A stretch of 64,000 bases of DNA from Bradyrhizobium septentrionale. GTDB lineage: Bacteria > Pseudomonadota > Alphaproteobacteria > Rhizobiales > Xanthobacteraceae. The translations under genes were made by a program, and so were the position numbers. The notes beneath the pieces were generated by a model that worked only from the letters and a program-made list of their open reading frames with translations, was not told where the DNA came from and did not search any database. Positions 1 to 8,357 of this stretch are shown piece by piece (positions within the stretch are counted from its first letter, which is position 1; each line of letters begins with the position of its first letter). The DNA lies in contig NZ_CP088284.1 in NCBI RefSeq assembly GCF_011516645.4, positions 310,001 through 374,000 of the forward strand, in the 5' to 3' direction.

Positions 1-2170
1 TGAACGTGACGGTGGCGGATTGGACGGTCCCCTTCTCCCTCGCCTGGGGACCGGGAACGAGATTGCAATTGTATCTCCCGGCGAGCTCCGGAAATGGACC
101 ATCGTCTTGCTCGCGCTTTCGATAGTGCTCGAAGATCAGATCAGGTTGGCAGCCCCGAATCAGCCGGAAGCTCATGCCGACACCTGCATAATCGGTTCGC
201 GTGTGTCGCACCGGTGGATCAAACGCCAGCGTCACGCGAATGCAGCGTTCCCCATTTCCCGCTTGAAACGCTTCGGGAATTGGAATGCGATAGACGGCAA
301 AATGGTCGAGGGCGAGCTCGTCTTCTGCGTAGAGCGTGACGCGCGCGTCGTCGGAGAAGGCCGCGCGTTCCAGATCGACGAGGCCGTGCCCGCAGATCGC
401 GCGCGTCGCGTCCACACCAAGCAGCTGAAGCCGCTCCTGGGCTGGCTGCGGGATTTCCGCGGAACCCACGATGAGCGCGCGCACCAGATTGGCTGAGGCA
501 TGCGGGAAGCGCGTCAGGATCTGAGCGGCGCTGAACGCAACTCGTGGGGCGGCATAGGATGTGCCCGAACCCGCCGTGAACAGGCGATCAAGATAGCTGT
601 GATACAGCGTCAGGACGCCAGCGCTGCCGACATCCTCCCCGCCCCGCAGACGCGCGACGATGGGGTCGAAGATCAGCGTGCCGCCAATCTCGACCACGTC
701 AGGCTTCGTGGCCCCGCCAGGCCCCGGTCCGATCCGGGAAAACGGCGCCGGCTCGTGCAGGAGCGTGATCGGGCGCACGCCCACATCCTCGGCCCGATCC
801 GGATCGAGGCCCTCGCCATGCGCGAGCGCGCCGACGGTGATCACATTCAATGCGCCCGCGGGCTCGAAGAATCGATTGGCGTCCTCCAGAAGATAGCGCG
901 GATATTCGGTCACCGCCTGTTCCAGGCGATTGCCGCCTCGCGGGCTGCGGTTTCCGGAGGAGACGATGATGACGACATCGAGCTCACGCGCCAGTTCATC
1001 GAGCGTGGCCGCCCACGTCCCCACCTTGCCGCCGTCGAAAACGCGTCGGCGATCGGCCAGGGCAACGACGAAGATCCGACAGCCGAAGCGCAGGTTCAGC
1101 GTCGTGATCGCCTCGCGCATCTGGGAGGGCACGAGGCGGCGATCGTCAAAGTCACCCCGGTCGTTCACGACCTTCGCCGCACAGATACGGGCGCCGCGTT
1201 GCAATGCGCCGGCGGCAAGCTGTGCGCGCAGGTCACCAAACACGGCGACGCCGGCGACCCGGGTGCCGTGACCCCAAACGTCCGCCGTGCCGAGATCGGC
1301 GGGAACGCCGATCGCGCCGGCGACAATATCCGCCAAGAACGGGTGATCGTTGACGCCGCTGTCGATGATGCCGATGAGCGGCGCGTCCTCGGCAAGCGCG
1401 TTCAGCGCGGGAGCATCGGCCAGCGTCAGGTCGAGCGCTTCCGCCGTCGTCACATCCGGCGCAGGTGGCAGATCGATCGTCGCCACCTCCTCGATTGTAA
1501 GCAGGGTGCGAATGAGTTCGCCCGTCAGGCGCGCGCGAAACATGCTGATCGAGGGACCGATGTAGCGATCCAAGACCTCACCGGCCCGGGCCTCGACGTA
1601 ACGGATGACCTCCTCGATCTTGCGTTCCCGCAGACGGCGCTCGCCGAGGTCCCAAAGCTCGATATCGACCAGGTAGGATGTTTGGGGCACAAAGTCGTTG
1701 AGGTCCGCAAACCCTTCCTCCTGAAAGCGCGAACCAATCCGGTCCCGGGGCTCGACTGACCCAATGCTCTCGATTCCTGCCACGAAATTGTTGTACGGCG
1801 CATGCTTCTGGCCGGGCGGCGCGCCGCGCTGGTAGGCATCGAGGCGGGCGCGGAAGTCCTGCATGTCTTCGTTCGAAGCGAACAGCACGAGCGTGCGGTC
1901 TGCATCGCTCGACAAGACCGTAAGCCCCAAACGCTCCCAGTCCTCCTCAAGGAGGGCGCCCGTCATTTGCACGCGCAGGATCAGAGAGGGATCGACGAAT
2001 TCAGGCTTGCGCCGGCCTCTCTGCGCCTGCGTCGCCGCATTAAGTTCATCGCGCAGTTTCGTGCTGTGCTGGTCACGATCGCGTGCCGGCGGAGGCCCGC
2101 CGCCGCCGTGCTTGCGGCGCTCGAACTGTTCGGGCAGCCGGACAAGCTCAAGATGATCGTAGCGTGCCAC
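1..2170 (-). CDS. ietS: IetS-like subtilisin (S8) serine protease, 3' end beyond window
   Basis: The frame stays open on the minus strand from a GTG at 2170 to the window edge, so about 723 residues are visible and the C-terminus is missing. The S8 catalytic triad is readable: Asp in GIIDSGVNDHPF (about residue 268), His in WGHGTRVAGVA (about 300) and Ser in GSGTSYAAPRVA (about 537). A long N-terminal region precedes the protease domain and no signal peptide is seen, so a cytoplasmic protein is likely. GTG was chosen because it starts 7 nt after the stop of the AAA ATPase gene and is followed by a plausible start, ARYDHLELVRLPEQF. An AAA ATPase followed by a subtilase is the IetA/IetS pair, known as a plasmid stability and incompatibility module on Agrobacterium Ti plasmids and later listed among antiphage systems. 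Which role applies here is inference. Confidence 0.85.
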   Translation of the reverse strand, partial: MARYDHLELVRLPEQFERRKHGGGGPPPARDRDQHSTKLRDELNAATQAQRGRRKPEFVDPSLILRVQMTGALLEEDWERLGLTVLSSDADRTLVLFASNEDMQDFRARLDAYQRGAPPGQKHAPYNNFVAGIESIGSVEPRDRIGSRFQEEGFADLNDFVPQTSYLVDIELWDLGERRLRERKIEEVIRYVEARAGEVLDRYIGPSISMFRARLTGELIRTLLTIEEVATIDLPPAPDVTTAEALDLTLADAPALNALAEDAPLIGIIDSGVNDHPFLADIVAGAIGVPADLGTADVWGHGTRVAGVAVFGDLRAQLAAGALQRGARICAAKVVNDRGDFDDRRLVPSQMREAITTLNLRFGCRIFVVALADRRRVFDGGKVGTWAATLDELARELDVVIIVSSGNRSPRGGNRLEQAVTEYPRYLLEDANRFFEPAGALNVITVGALAHGEGLDPDRAEDVGVRPITLLHEPAPFSRIGPGPGGATKPDVVEIGGTLIFDPIVARLRGGEDVGSAGVLTLYHSYLDRLFTAGSGTSYAAPRVAFSAAQILTRFPHASANLVRALIVGSAEIPQPAQERLQLLGVDATRAICGHGLVDLERAAFSDDARVTLYAEDELALDHFAVYRIPIPEAFQAGNGERCIRVTLAFDPPVRHTRTDYAGVGMSFRLIRGCQPDLIFEHYRKREQDDGPFPELAGRYNCNLVPGPQAREKGTVQSATVTF

Positions 2171-2177
2171 GATGCGC

Positions 2178-3167
2178 CTAGCTCGTCGGCGCGAGGCGAG
2201 ACTGTCCTGCTCGGCGCCGCGCCTCATCTTCCAAGGCGCGATTGAAATCGCGTTCCTGCACCTGCTTGCGGCGGTCGATGATCATCGACTTGACCGCCTG
2301 CGTGCAGACCCGCTCGATCTCGGCGTAGGAATAGCCTTCCAGCGCCGCGGCATGCTGCATCGGATCGAAGGCGAGGGCGACATTCTTGAACCTCAACCGC
2401 AAGAATCGCCCGATCATCGACCGGCCAGGTTTGTCGAACCAGACGACCTCGTCGAACCGCCGCCAGACTGCGGGATCGAGCGATCGGTCCAGGTTCGTCG
2501 CGGCGATCAAGAAGCCCTTCGGCTGGATATGGTCGATGAACAACAACAAGCTGTTGACGACGCGGCGTAGCTCATTGTGCTCGCTGCTGTCATCGCGCGA
2601 GCGCGCCAGCGCGTCGAATTCGTCAAAAAACAGAACGCAAGGTTGCTTGCGGGCGAACTCGAAGATCTTGCGGACATTGCCGGCCGTCTCGCCCAAGTAG
2701 GACGAGATCAGCCGGTCAAGCTTGACGAGGAAGAGCGGTAGTCCAAGCTCCGCGGCGAAAATCTCCGCGCACAGCGTCTTGCCGCAGCCTGGCGGCCCGC
2801 AGAACAGGAGTTTCGAGCGCACCTTGAGGCCGTGGCGCCGGATTTCATCGGCGCGGCGAAACTCTTTGACGAGGCCAAGCAGTACGCGCACGTTCGTCGC
2901 GCCCAGGACGATGTCGTTCCGGCTGTGGCGTGGCTCAACCCGCTCGATAAAATCCGCCGCCGCCTCGGGAAAGGGAATGAGGGGCGCGAGCGCCTTGGGA
3001 CCGCTCGGCCGGCTCGGGCCAGCCTCGAGCGTCTTGCGCAGGCTGCGCGCCAGAACGCGATTATTCTTCTTTTCCTCCTCGTCGATGATTTGCTCTGCCA
3101 CGGCGCGGAACTCATCGTCCCGACCGTAGCTGGCCAGCAATTTCTTCATCAACTCCCCGCGGGCCAT
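2178..3167 (-). CDS. ietA: IetA-like AAA+ ATPase
   Basis: The 329-residue protein has one AAA+ module. Walker A is GPPGCGKT (about residue 128), Walker B is CVLFFDEFDAL (about 180), and ATNLDRSLDPAVWRRFDE gives sensor 1 and the arginine-finger region. A helical N-terminal segment precedes the ATPase core. The start MARGELMKKLL resembles other IetA-type ATPases. The gene ends 8 nt before the protease start, so the two are almost certainly co-transcribed and co-translated. In characterised IetAS pairs both genes are needed, the ATPase acting with the subtilisin partner. No membrane segment is visible. Upstream lies about 180 bp of non-coding DNA and then the frameshifted regulator on the same strand. 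Confidence 0.88.
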   Translation of the reverse strand: MARGELMKKLLASYGRDDEFRAVAEQIIDEEEKKNNRVLARSLRKTLEAGPSRPSGPKALAPLIPFPEAAADFIERVEPRHSRNDIVLGATNVRVLLGLVKEFRRADEIRRHGLKVRSKLLFCGPPGCGKTLCAEIFAAELGLPLFLVKLDRLISSYLGETAGNVRKIFEFARKQPCVLFFDEFDALARSRDDSSEHNELRRVVNSLLLFIDHIQPKGFLIAATNLDRSLDPAVWRRFDEVVWFDKPGRSMIGRFLRLRFKNVALAFDPMQHAAALEGYSYAEIERVCTQAVKSMIIDRRKQVQERDFNRALEDEARRRAGQSRLAPTS

Positions 3168-3347
3168 GGCTCTGCTTTACTTTCCCCTGTGGGACGAATC
3201 ATAACCTCAATCGAAGCGTTTCACGATGGGGTTACTGCCCGATTTAAACAACGCAAATGGCCGACGGGTGGCCACAGATGGCAAATTGGATGTCCGAAAG
3301 ACATATACTGACTTCGGACAAACCCGATCCAACCAGCGCGCGCCTTT

Positions 3348-4548
3348 TCAGAGAATCCCCCACGCCCGGTAGCGTCCCCGGCCGGTCGCCTCGCGGAGGC
3401 CGAGCTCCGCGACGAGGTTTTGGGCCGCACGGGGCGTGATCCCGAGCTCTTCGGCGATCATGCCGGCCGAGACGATCGGCCGGGTCAGCACGTAATCGAG
3501 GAGCGCCGGCAGCTTTGAAGTGGTGCGACGGCCGGCGAGTTTGCGGGTGAGCAGGTTTCTGGTCATCAGCCAGGCGGTCGTGGTCCTTGCGGCCGGCCTC
3601 GGCCGCGGCCGTCATCGCCTCGAGCTGCACCGCGAGCCGTGCTGCGGCGTCGCGCGGCCGCCGGCGCTCACGCGAGATGCTTTTCAGCCCGGCATGCAGG
3701 CACGGCAGATGCCAGCGTGTCTTGCCGCGCGCGCGCAACACGCCAGCTGCGAGCAGGCGGCCGAGCCAAGGCGTGTGCTCGAGCGGTTCGATCGCGTCCC
3801 AGGCATCCGCGGCGATCGCCGCCGCCAGGGTCGGCGGCAGGGTGCGGGTCTCGTCGACGACGGCGCGCCAGTCGTCGAGGCGGCCGTCCTCGTCCCAGTC
3901 GGGATCGTAGACGAGGGAATCCCGCTCCGGCCGCGACCGCGCCTCGTCGGCGAGCCTGCGCTCCGCCCTGGCGTTCGCGGTGTCGACCGCGGCGAGGGCG
4001 GCGGCCAGATGGGGATCGGTGTTGATGGCATCAAGCGGCCCTTCGAAACCCACCTCCTCCCGCTCCGCGTCCTCGTCGACCCCAAGACTTCCCTTGACTT
4101 CCTTCCGGTTGCCCGTCCCCTCCTCTCGCCCGCTCCGTCCGCGGAGGCCAGCGAGCCCGGCAACGGACTGCGCCCAATCGGGCTTCGCCTCGGCGATGCG
4201 CCGACGGGCGCGCAGCACGGCATGAGCCCGGGTCAACTCGTGGGTCGGGGCGCGGACGTCCATGCCGGCGTCGTGGAGGACAAGGTCGTCGAGGTGGACA
4301 AGTTCGCCGTCGAGCCACAGACTGGCGCAGGAGTCGGCGAAGTGCATCCGGCTGATCGCGCCGTCGCGTATTGGGCTTTTGGCCAGCCGCTCGTCGAGGC
4401 GGGCGAGCGCATCCTCAGCGGCGGCGAGCGGCCCGGCGAGCTGGGCCCAGGGCAGCGGTGCGGGGATTTTGTAGCTGGGCAGCAAGGCCTTGATAACCTT
4501 AACAGGAAGCGGCGAAACGGAAGCTAACACAGCGTTGGCTTCCGTCAT
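3348..4548 (-). pseudogene. DUF1612 / helix-turn-helix (RHE_PE00001-type) protein, frameshifted
   Basis: The N-terminal part reads as a rhizobial plasmid protein of the RHE_PE00001 type (DUF1612), starting MTEANAVLASVSPLPVKVIK at 4548. Near 3566-3580 the frame breaks: frame one goes into a nonsense Arg/Pro-rich tail ending at 3244, while another frame from 3566 encodes the expected C-terminal HTH (PIVSAGMIAEELGITPRAAQ) and stops at 3348. One missing or extra base after DHDRL would join the halves to a protein of about 400 residues. This is either a real pseudogene or a sequencing error. The probable operator repeat is just upstream. Family function is unknown; the HTH suggests DNA binding. 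Confidence 0.75.
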
Positions 4549-4576
4549 AGCGGGGCCTGTTCCCGGCCACCTCCCA

Positions 4577-4603
4577 CTATCGATAACCGCCCCTTATCGA
4601 TAG
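4577..4603. promoter_or_regulatory. Inverted repeat, probable operator
   Basis: CTATCGATAA (4577-4586) and TTATCGATAG (4594-4603) form a perfect 10-bp inverted repeat with a 7-bp spacer. It begins 29 nt upstream of the DUF1612/HTH start at 4548, a position expected for an autoregulatory operator. Binding by the adjacent HTH protein is inference. Confidence 0.5.
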
Positions 4604-4771
4604 GGTTGGACGTCACGGCGCAAATCAGTGATTCTGAGCTCTGGGGAGCCCCGGATATCGCATCGTCTGGGCACCCGATCGGCCCGTGAGCCCGCCATGC
4701 TGAGGCGCTTTGCCGTTCCGGAAGACAAAGTCCGCTGCCCTTCCCGTTGCAGGGACGGCCTGGCGGCTGCC

Positions 4772-5167
4772 TCAGGCGGCCTCGATGTCGGTCTGCGGAA
4801 AGTCGCCGCCCTTGAACATCAAGGGCTGGCCCAGATGCCGGGCACAGGCATAGGCAAAGCAGTCCCCGAAATTGAGGCTCGCCGGATGCCGGCCCTTGCC
4901 GAACCGGTCGAAGGCGTCGAGCGCGATCCGTGCCGTCTCCGGCGGCACCGCGACCACGGCGATCTCCATCAGCGCGAGATAGTCTTCGACCGCCTCCGCG
5001 GCGGCGCTGACCGAAAGTTTCAACACGCGCGCCACCGCGACCGCCGCCTCCCACACCGCCAGCGGCGAGGTCAGACGCGTTCCGGTCTGCTGCAGGCGGG
5101 CCAAAAGCTCACGCGCCTCGTCCTCGTCGGTCAACAACGCAGTCAGCGCCGAGGCGTCGATGAACAT
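4772..5167 (-). CDS. vapC: VapC-type PIN-domain ribonuclease toxin
   Basis: The 131-residue protein has the PIN-domain layout: MFIDASALTALLTDEDEA with the first acidic residue, a central Glu in SPLAVWEAAVAVAR, and the C-terminal NFGDCFAYACARHLGQPLMF with the GDCxAYAxA signature. PIN toxins of this class are Mg-dependent RNases blocked by a VapB partner. Its ATG overlaps the stop of the upstream antitoxin by one base, giving translational coupling. Length is normal and all expected acidic positions are present, so it looks functional. Beside a repABC replicon it probably serves plasmid maintenance, which is inference. Confidence 0.9.
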   Translation of the reverse strand: MFIDASALTALLTDEDEARELLARLQQTGTRLTSPLAVWEAAVAVARVLKLSVSAAAEAVEDYLALMEIAVVAVPPETARIALDAFDRFGKGRHPASLNFGDCFAYACARHLGQPLMFKGGDFPQTDIEAA

Positions 5168-5418
5168 CAGGTGTCCTCATACAGGCTGTCGCGGAACGCC
5201 TTGTCGGCGGGCTGGCCCTGCGCCGGATTGCCCTTGGCGCGCAGATCCCGGCAGAACTGGACGCCGAGGTCGACCAAAGACGGCTTGCCCTGCTCGCGCT
5301 CGCGCTCGAGCTCATGGGCGAGTGCGGCGTGCACGGCTTCGGTGAGGCCGATTTTTTTCAGCGCCGCCACCTTGCGGGCCAGCGCATCGGTCTCCGGGTT
5401 CTTGATGTGGAAAGCCAT
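5167..5418 (-). CDS. vapB: VapB-type antitoxin (Rv0623-like)
   Basis: The 83-residue protein starts MAFHIKNPETDALARKVAAL and continues with TEAVHAALAHELEREREQ, typical of the Rv0623/PSK-type antitoxins paired with PIN toxins. The N-terminal part should bind DNA as a ribbon-helix-helix-like dimer and the C-terminal tail should wrap the toxin. Of two possible ATGs (5424 and 5418) I chose 5418, because AGAGGA ends 6 nt upstream of it and immediately abuts the other. The stop overlaps the vapC start. The palindrome at 5441-5470 lies just upstream and is a natural autoregulation site. Confidence 0.88.
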   Translation of the reverse strand: MAFHIKNPETDALARKVAALKKIGLTEAVHAALAHELEREREQGKPSLVDLGVQFCRDLRAKGNPAQGQPADKAFRDSLYEDT

Positions 5419-5440
5419 GCGCATTCCTCTAGATCGTGGA

Positions 5441-5470
5441 GTGTATCCGTATATATCATCTCGGATACAC
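5441..5470. promoter_or_regulatory. vapBC operator palindrome
   Basis: GTGTATCCG (5441-5449) and CGGATACAC (5462-5470) form a perfect 9-bp inverted repeat around an AT-rich 12-bp centre. It sits 23 nt upstream of the vapB start, where VapBC complexes normally autorepress. Binding is inferred from position. Confidence 0.6.
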
Positions 5471-5651
5471 AGAAGGAAGGGCCGGTTGCGCCATTGGCAG
5501 GGCCAACGAGGGTCCTGGGCCCCGCCGATTCGGCCCCCGCTCAGGGCGACGGGGCGCAGCCTGCCGATCGCGCGCCACGGAAATCGCGGCAATCCCGCTA
5601 AAAGCGCGCGGCCCTCGCGGCGTGTGAGGCGGCTTTTATGGTCAATAGTCG

Positions 5652-6743
5652 ATGAACGCCTCCCCTCTCCGTCTCCCTGACGCTGGTTCAATCGAGGCCG
5701 TCCTCGCAGACCTCGATCCGGCCTCGGCTGACGACGACCTCGTCCCAGCGCTCGCCCACGCCTTCGAAGGTTTTCAGTTCAGCGTCGCGCGGGTCGACGA
5801 TGACTACTGGCGCGACACCCGTTCGGTAAATCGACCGGATGGCACGCGGATTGGCGAACTGCGGCCCTGGATGACGGCGGAGCTCGCCAAGGACGGCGGC
5901 GCCATCGATGCGCTTTGGCGCCGCCTGAAAGAGACGGACCTGCAGATCACCGAGTGGCGCGGCACCAGCGCGTTTGTCTTCGCGCCGACCGGGCCAGGCG
6001 CAGCCGACTATGTTCAGATCGCGCTCGGGCGAGAAATCGAATGGCGAGCCGGCCCGATCGTCAATCCGAACTACCGCCCGTTTGGCCAAGAGGAACTGCT
6101 CGATCCGAGCTGGCCCCGCACTGATCAGCCGCCTCAGTCGGATCGCCTGGCCGGTCCGGTCTATCGCCTCCTCGGCCGAGCCGGCGGCGCGGTGATCCAC
6201 GTTCGCAGTTTTCTCGATCGTTGCGGCCGCATCGAACGCGAGAAACGCGAAGCCAAGCGGCCCGAGATGGAGGGGCGTGTCATTCGCGAAGTCGGACCTT
6301 CGGGGACGCGCGAAACCCCGTTTCTCGAGGCGGTCCCGGATTGGTTCGACTACGTGCCTCGGGAGTTACGGTTCTTTCGGGACTGGGAGGACTCGAGCGC
6401 CAGGCCGCATCGCGTCTTCGAACATTGGGCGCTCGATGTCCGCGATTATACGCACAAGGCAGAGCGCGAAGTCGGCTTTATCCCCCGGCCGCTGCAGCCG
6501 CTGGCCGAGCGCCTCGCGCCGCCAAAGGATGCGTCCATTCATATCCTGATGGATCGGATCGAGGCCGTGGACCGCGAGATCGGCCTGCCCTTCGGCTGGT
6601 TCTTCCTGATGGCCCACGGCCACTGGGTCGATCCCGACGTCGGCCTGGCGATTGCGCAAGGCCTGAAGGCGCAGCGCGTGCGCCTGCCCGACCCCGACGC
6701 CCGCGTGTTGCTGCGCTGGGCGGAACGAACTTACGGCTTCTAA
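5652..6743 (+). CDS. Conserved hypothetical protein of rhizobial plasmids
   Basis: The 363-residue protein has normal, non-repetitive composition (many Trp and Asp, e.g. FSVARVDDDYWRDTRSVN and IGLPFGWFFLMAHGHWVD) and no membrane segment, signal peptide or catalytic motif I recognise. The start at 5652 is the first ATG in frame; no clear Shine-Dalgarno sequence precedes it. It is divergent from vapBC and followed 13 nt later by the integrase stub, an arrangement suggesting an accessory plasmid gene near a recombination site. I have no function to offer. Confidence 0.75.
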   Translation: MNASPLRLPDAGSIEAVLADLDPASADDDLVPALAHAFEGFQFSVARVDDDYWRDTRSVNRPDGTRIGELRPWMTAELAKDGGAIDALWRRLKETDLQITEWRGTSAFVFAPTGPGAADYVQIALGREIEWRAGPIVNPNYRPFGQEELLDPSWPRTDQPPQSDRLAGPVYRLLGRAGGAVIHVRSFLDRCGRIEREKREAKRPEMEGRVIREVGPSGTRETPFLEAVPDWFDYVPRELRFFRDWEDSSARPHRVFEHWALDVRDYTHKAEREVGFIPRPLQPLAERLAPPKDASIHILMDRIEAVDREIGLPFGWFFLMAHGHWVDPDVGLAIAQGLKAQRVRLPDPDARVLLRWAERTYGF

Positions 6744-6756
6744 CCGAGCAACGCCG

Positions 6757-7008
6757 ATGGACGAAATCACCTCCCGCGCGCTGGTCTCCGACCCCGAAAC
6801 CCGGCGGGCGCTGCAGCTCGATTCGCTCTCGGCGATCCTGCCGATGGAACGGCGCAACCGGCTCGCCGAGCTCCTGACCGACGACGACGTCGAAACGCTG
6901 AAGCACCTCGCGCGCGAGGGCATGGGCGAGAATAGTCTGCGGGCGCTGGCCTCGGACCTCGCCTATCTCGAAGCTTGGCGCGAAACTCGTCCGAGGCCGA
7001 ATTTTTAA
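6757..7008 (+). pseudogene. Tyrosine integrase, N-terminal remnant
   Basis: The 83-residue frame contains only the SAM-like core-binding N-terminus of a XerD/phage-type integrase (DDVETLKHLAREGMGEN, then LRALASDLAYLEAW). After that point the family sequence is lost and the frame ends in RETRPRPNF. The catalytic domain with the R-H-R-Y residues is absent, so it cannot be active. The break lies near 6985, immediately before the long non-coding stretch carrying parS sites, and probably marks an old deletion or recombination endpoint. Confidence 0.6.
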
Positions 7009-7098
7009 GGTTAGCATTCTATGAATGCCACCCCTCCTCTTTGGTGCTTCCCGCGAGCCTGTGCTGAATGGCATTGGGAGCCAGCGCAACAGGGAGAT

Positions 7099-7114
7099 GT
7101 TGTCAGCTGACAAC
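7099..7114. promoter_or_regulatory. parS: parS-type centromere site 1 (RepABC)
   Basis: GTTGTCAGCTGACAAC is a perfect 16-bp palindrome matching the RepABC parS pattern GTT-N4-GC-N4-AAC. It recurs exactly at 8180 and inside repB at 9625. It is the expected RepB binding site. Confidence 0.85.
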
Positions 7115-8179
7115 AACCTCTTCCCGGGTGTTGTTATCTGGCAAGAGTTCCGCCCGTCCGATGTCGCTATGTTGGAGTGGCTCGCAGCTCGGATCTCGGC
7201 GGATCTCCCATCGGGCCGAGGCTCGGTGCGGTTGCTTTGCTGCTTACTATCCAAAGGGCGGCTGGCCTTCGGCACTGGGCGGCCTCGTCTTGTTGAACTC
7301 GATTAGGACAGTCCGCCGCGAGGTCGATTCACCCCTCGACCGGGTCTTTCCAATGTCGCATGTGATGGCCCCATCCCTAACTCCAGCGATGCCGCGCCCC
7401 TGCGTGCGAATGCGCCGAACCAAGCGCGTCTCAAGCTTGGCGATGGACGTCGCCTCGGCCGACTGTCCGAAGCCGGGCCCAGTCACTGCCATTACAATTG
7501 AGCCGGGCGAGGCCAGTTCTCTACTGCTTGGTCGTGCCCGGCCGAGGTGGCGAACCGAGTCCAGGTCGCCTATCCGGTCGCGGTCGCGAACGGGATGGCA
7601 CTCAGGACCCGCCGTTGGCGGCACACGGGAACGCGGCGCCGCCACAGAAAGTCCCCGTTGCAAGTGCGTTTATCCAGCTTCGTGAATTTGGGAGACTTCG
7701 GCGATGGTATTTTAATACCAAGGAAGACTGCCTCGAATATCCGCTCGCCGCGCGCCGGGCGGGGCATGTCCAGCAGATCCGGACCGAAGCGTCGACAGCG
7801 TGTTTGCCCGGCGGCGGTACAGCGTAGGCGGGGAAGCCGTCGATTCATCTGCGACGGTTCGGGAATAGTGAGCCGACGTTGCCGACCCTTCGTCCGTCCA
7901 ACGTGGGCGCTGAAAGGCCCGTGTCGCTGACGAGGCGGCTGAAGCGGGTCGACGGGGGCTGGATGCAGCGTGCCATCACATCATCCGCGGTGAATAAGTC
8001 GCGGCGGCCCGCGCTGGCAAAAATGGGGGAGGGGACGGTTCGGAGCACTTTGCGGAGCTGCGCGGGAGGATCTCTTTGATCGAGACGATGCACAATGGCT
8101 GCACCTTTCGATGCAGCGGCGGGAGCGGGGGGCGCCGGCTCATGCTAAAGTAGAGTTCCGCCCGGTCGCTGGAGGCTTT

Positions 8180-8195
8180 GTTGTCAGCTGACAAC
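8180..8195. promoter_or_regulatory. parS: parS-type centromere site 2 (RepABC)
   Basis: Exact second copy of GTTGTCAGCTGACAAC, about 160 nt upstream of repA, probably close to the repABC promoter. A role in both partition and repression is inference. Confidence 0.85.
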
Positions 8196-8357
8196 AGCCG
8201 CACGATGCACCGAAAAGCGCCATTGCTTGTGGGCAGCGCGCCATTGGGCGTTAACAAGTCGTTAACCCTTTAATTCTTGCTCAAATCATAGAATCGTGGC
8301 CATCTCTCAAGACGGAGATCAGGCGTCTGACGCGCAGAAACCGTCTTGAGAAAGAAA

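Larger units (their letters stand above)
7009..8345. other. Non-coding region upstream of repABC
   Basis: About 1.3 kb without a convincing gene. Several open frames exist on both strands, but they have shadow-like composition and no family resemblance. The supported content is two identical parS-type palindromes (7099 and 8180); the promoter of the repABC operon must lie in the last few hundred bases. Confidence 0.5.

Noticed and set aside
500..1759. 419-residue plus-strand open frame opposite ietS
   Set aside because: It is the antisense shadow of the subtilisin; the minus frame carries the whole catalytic triad, and this one has Arg-rich nonsense composition.
3520..4527. 335-residue plus-strand frame
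   Set aside because: Antisense of the DUF1612/HTH gene; no family resemblance.
7025..8093. Several 60-200-residue open frames on both strands upstream of repA
   Set aside because: Shadow-like composition, overlapping one another, no ribosome sites or recognisable domains.
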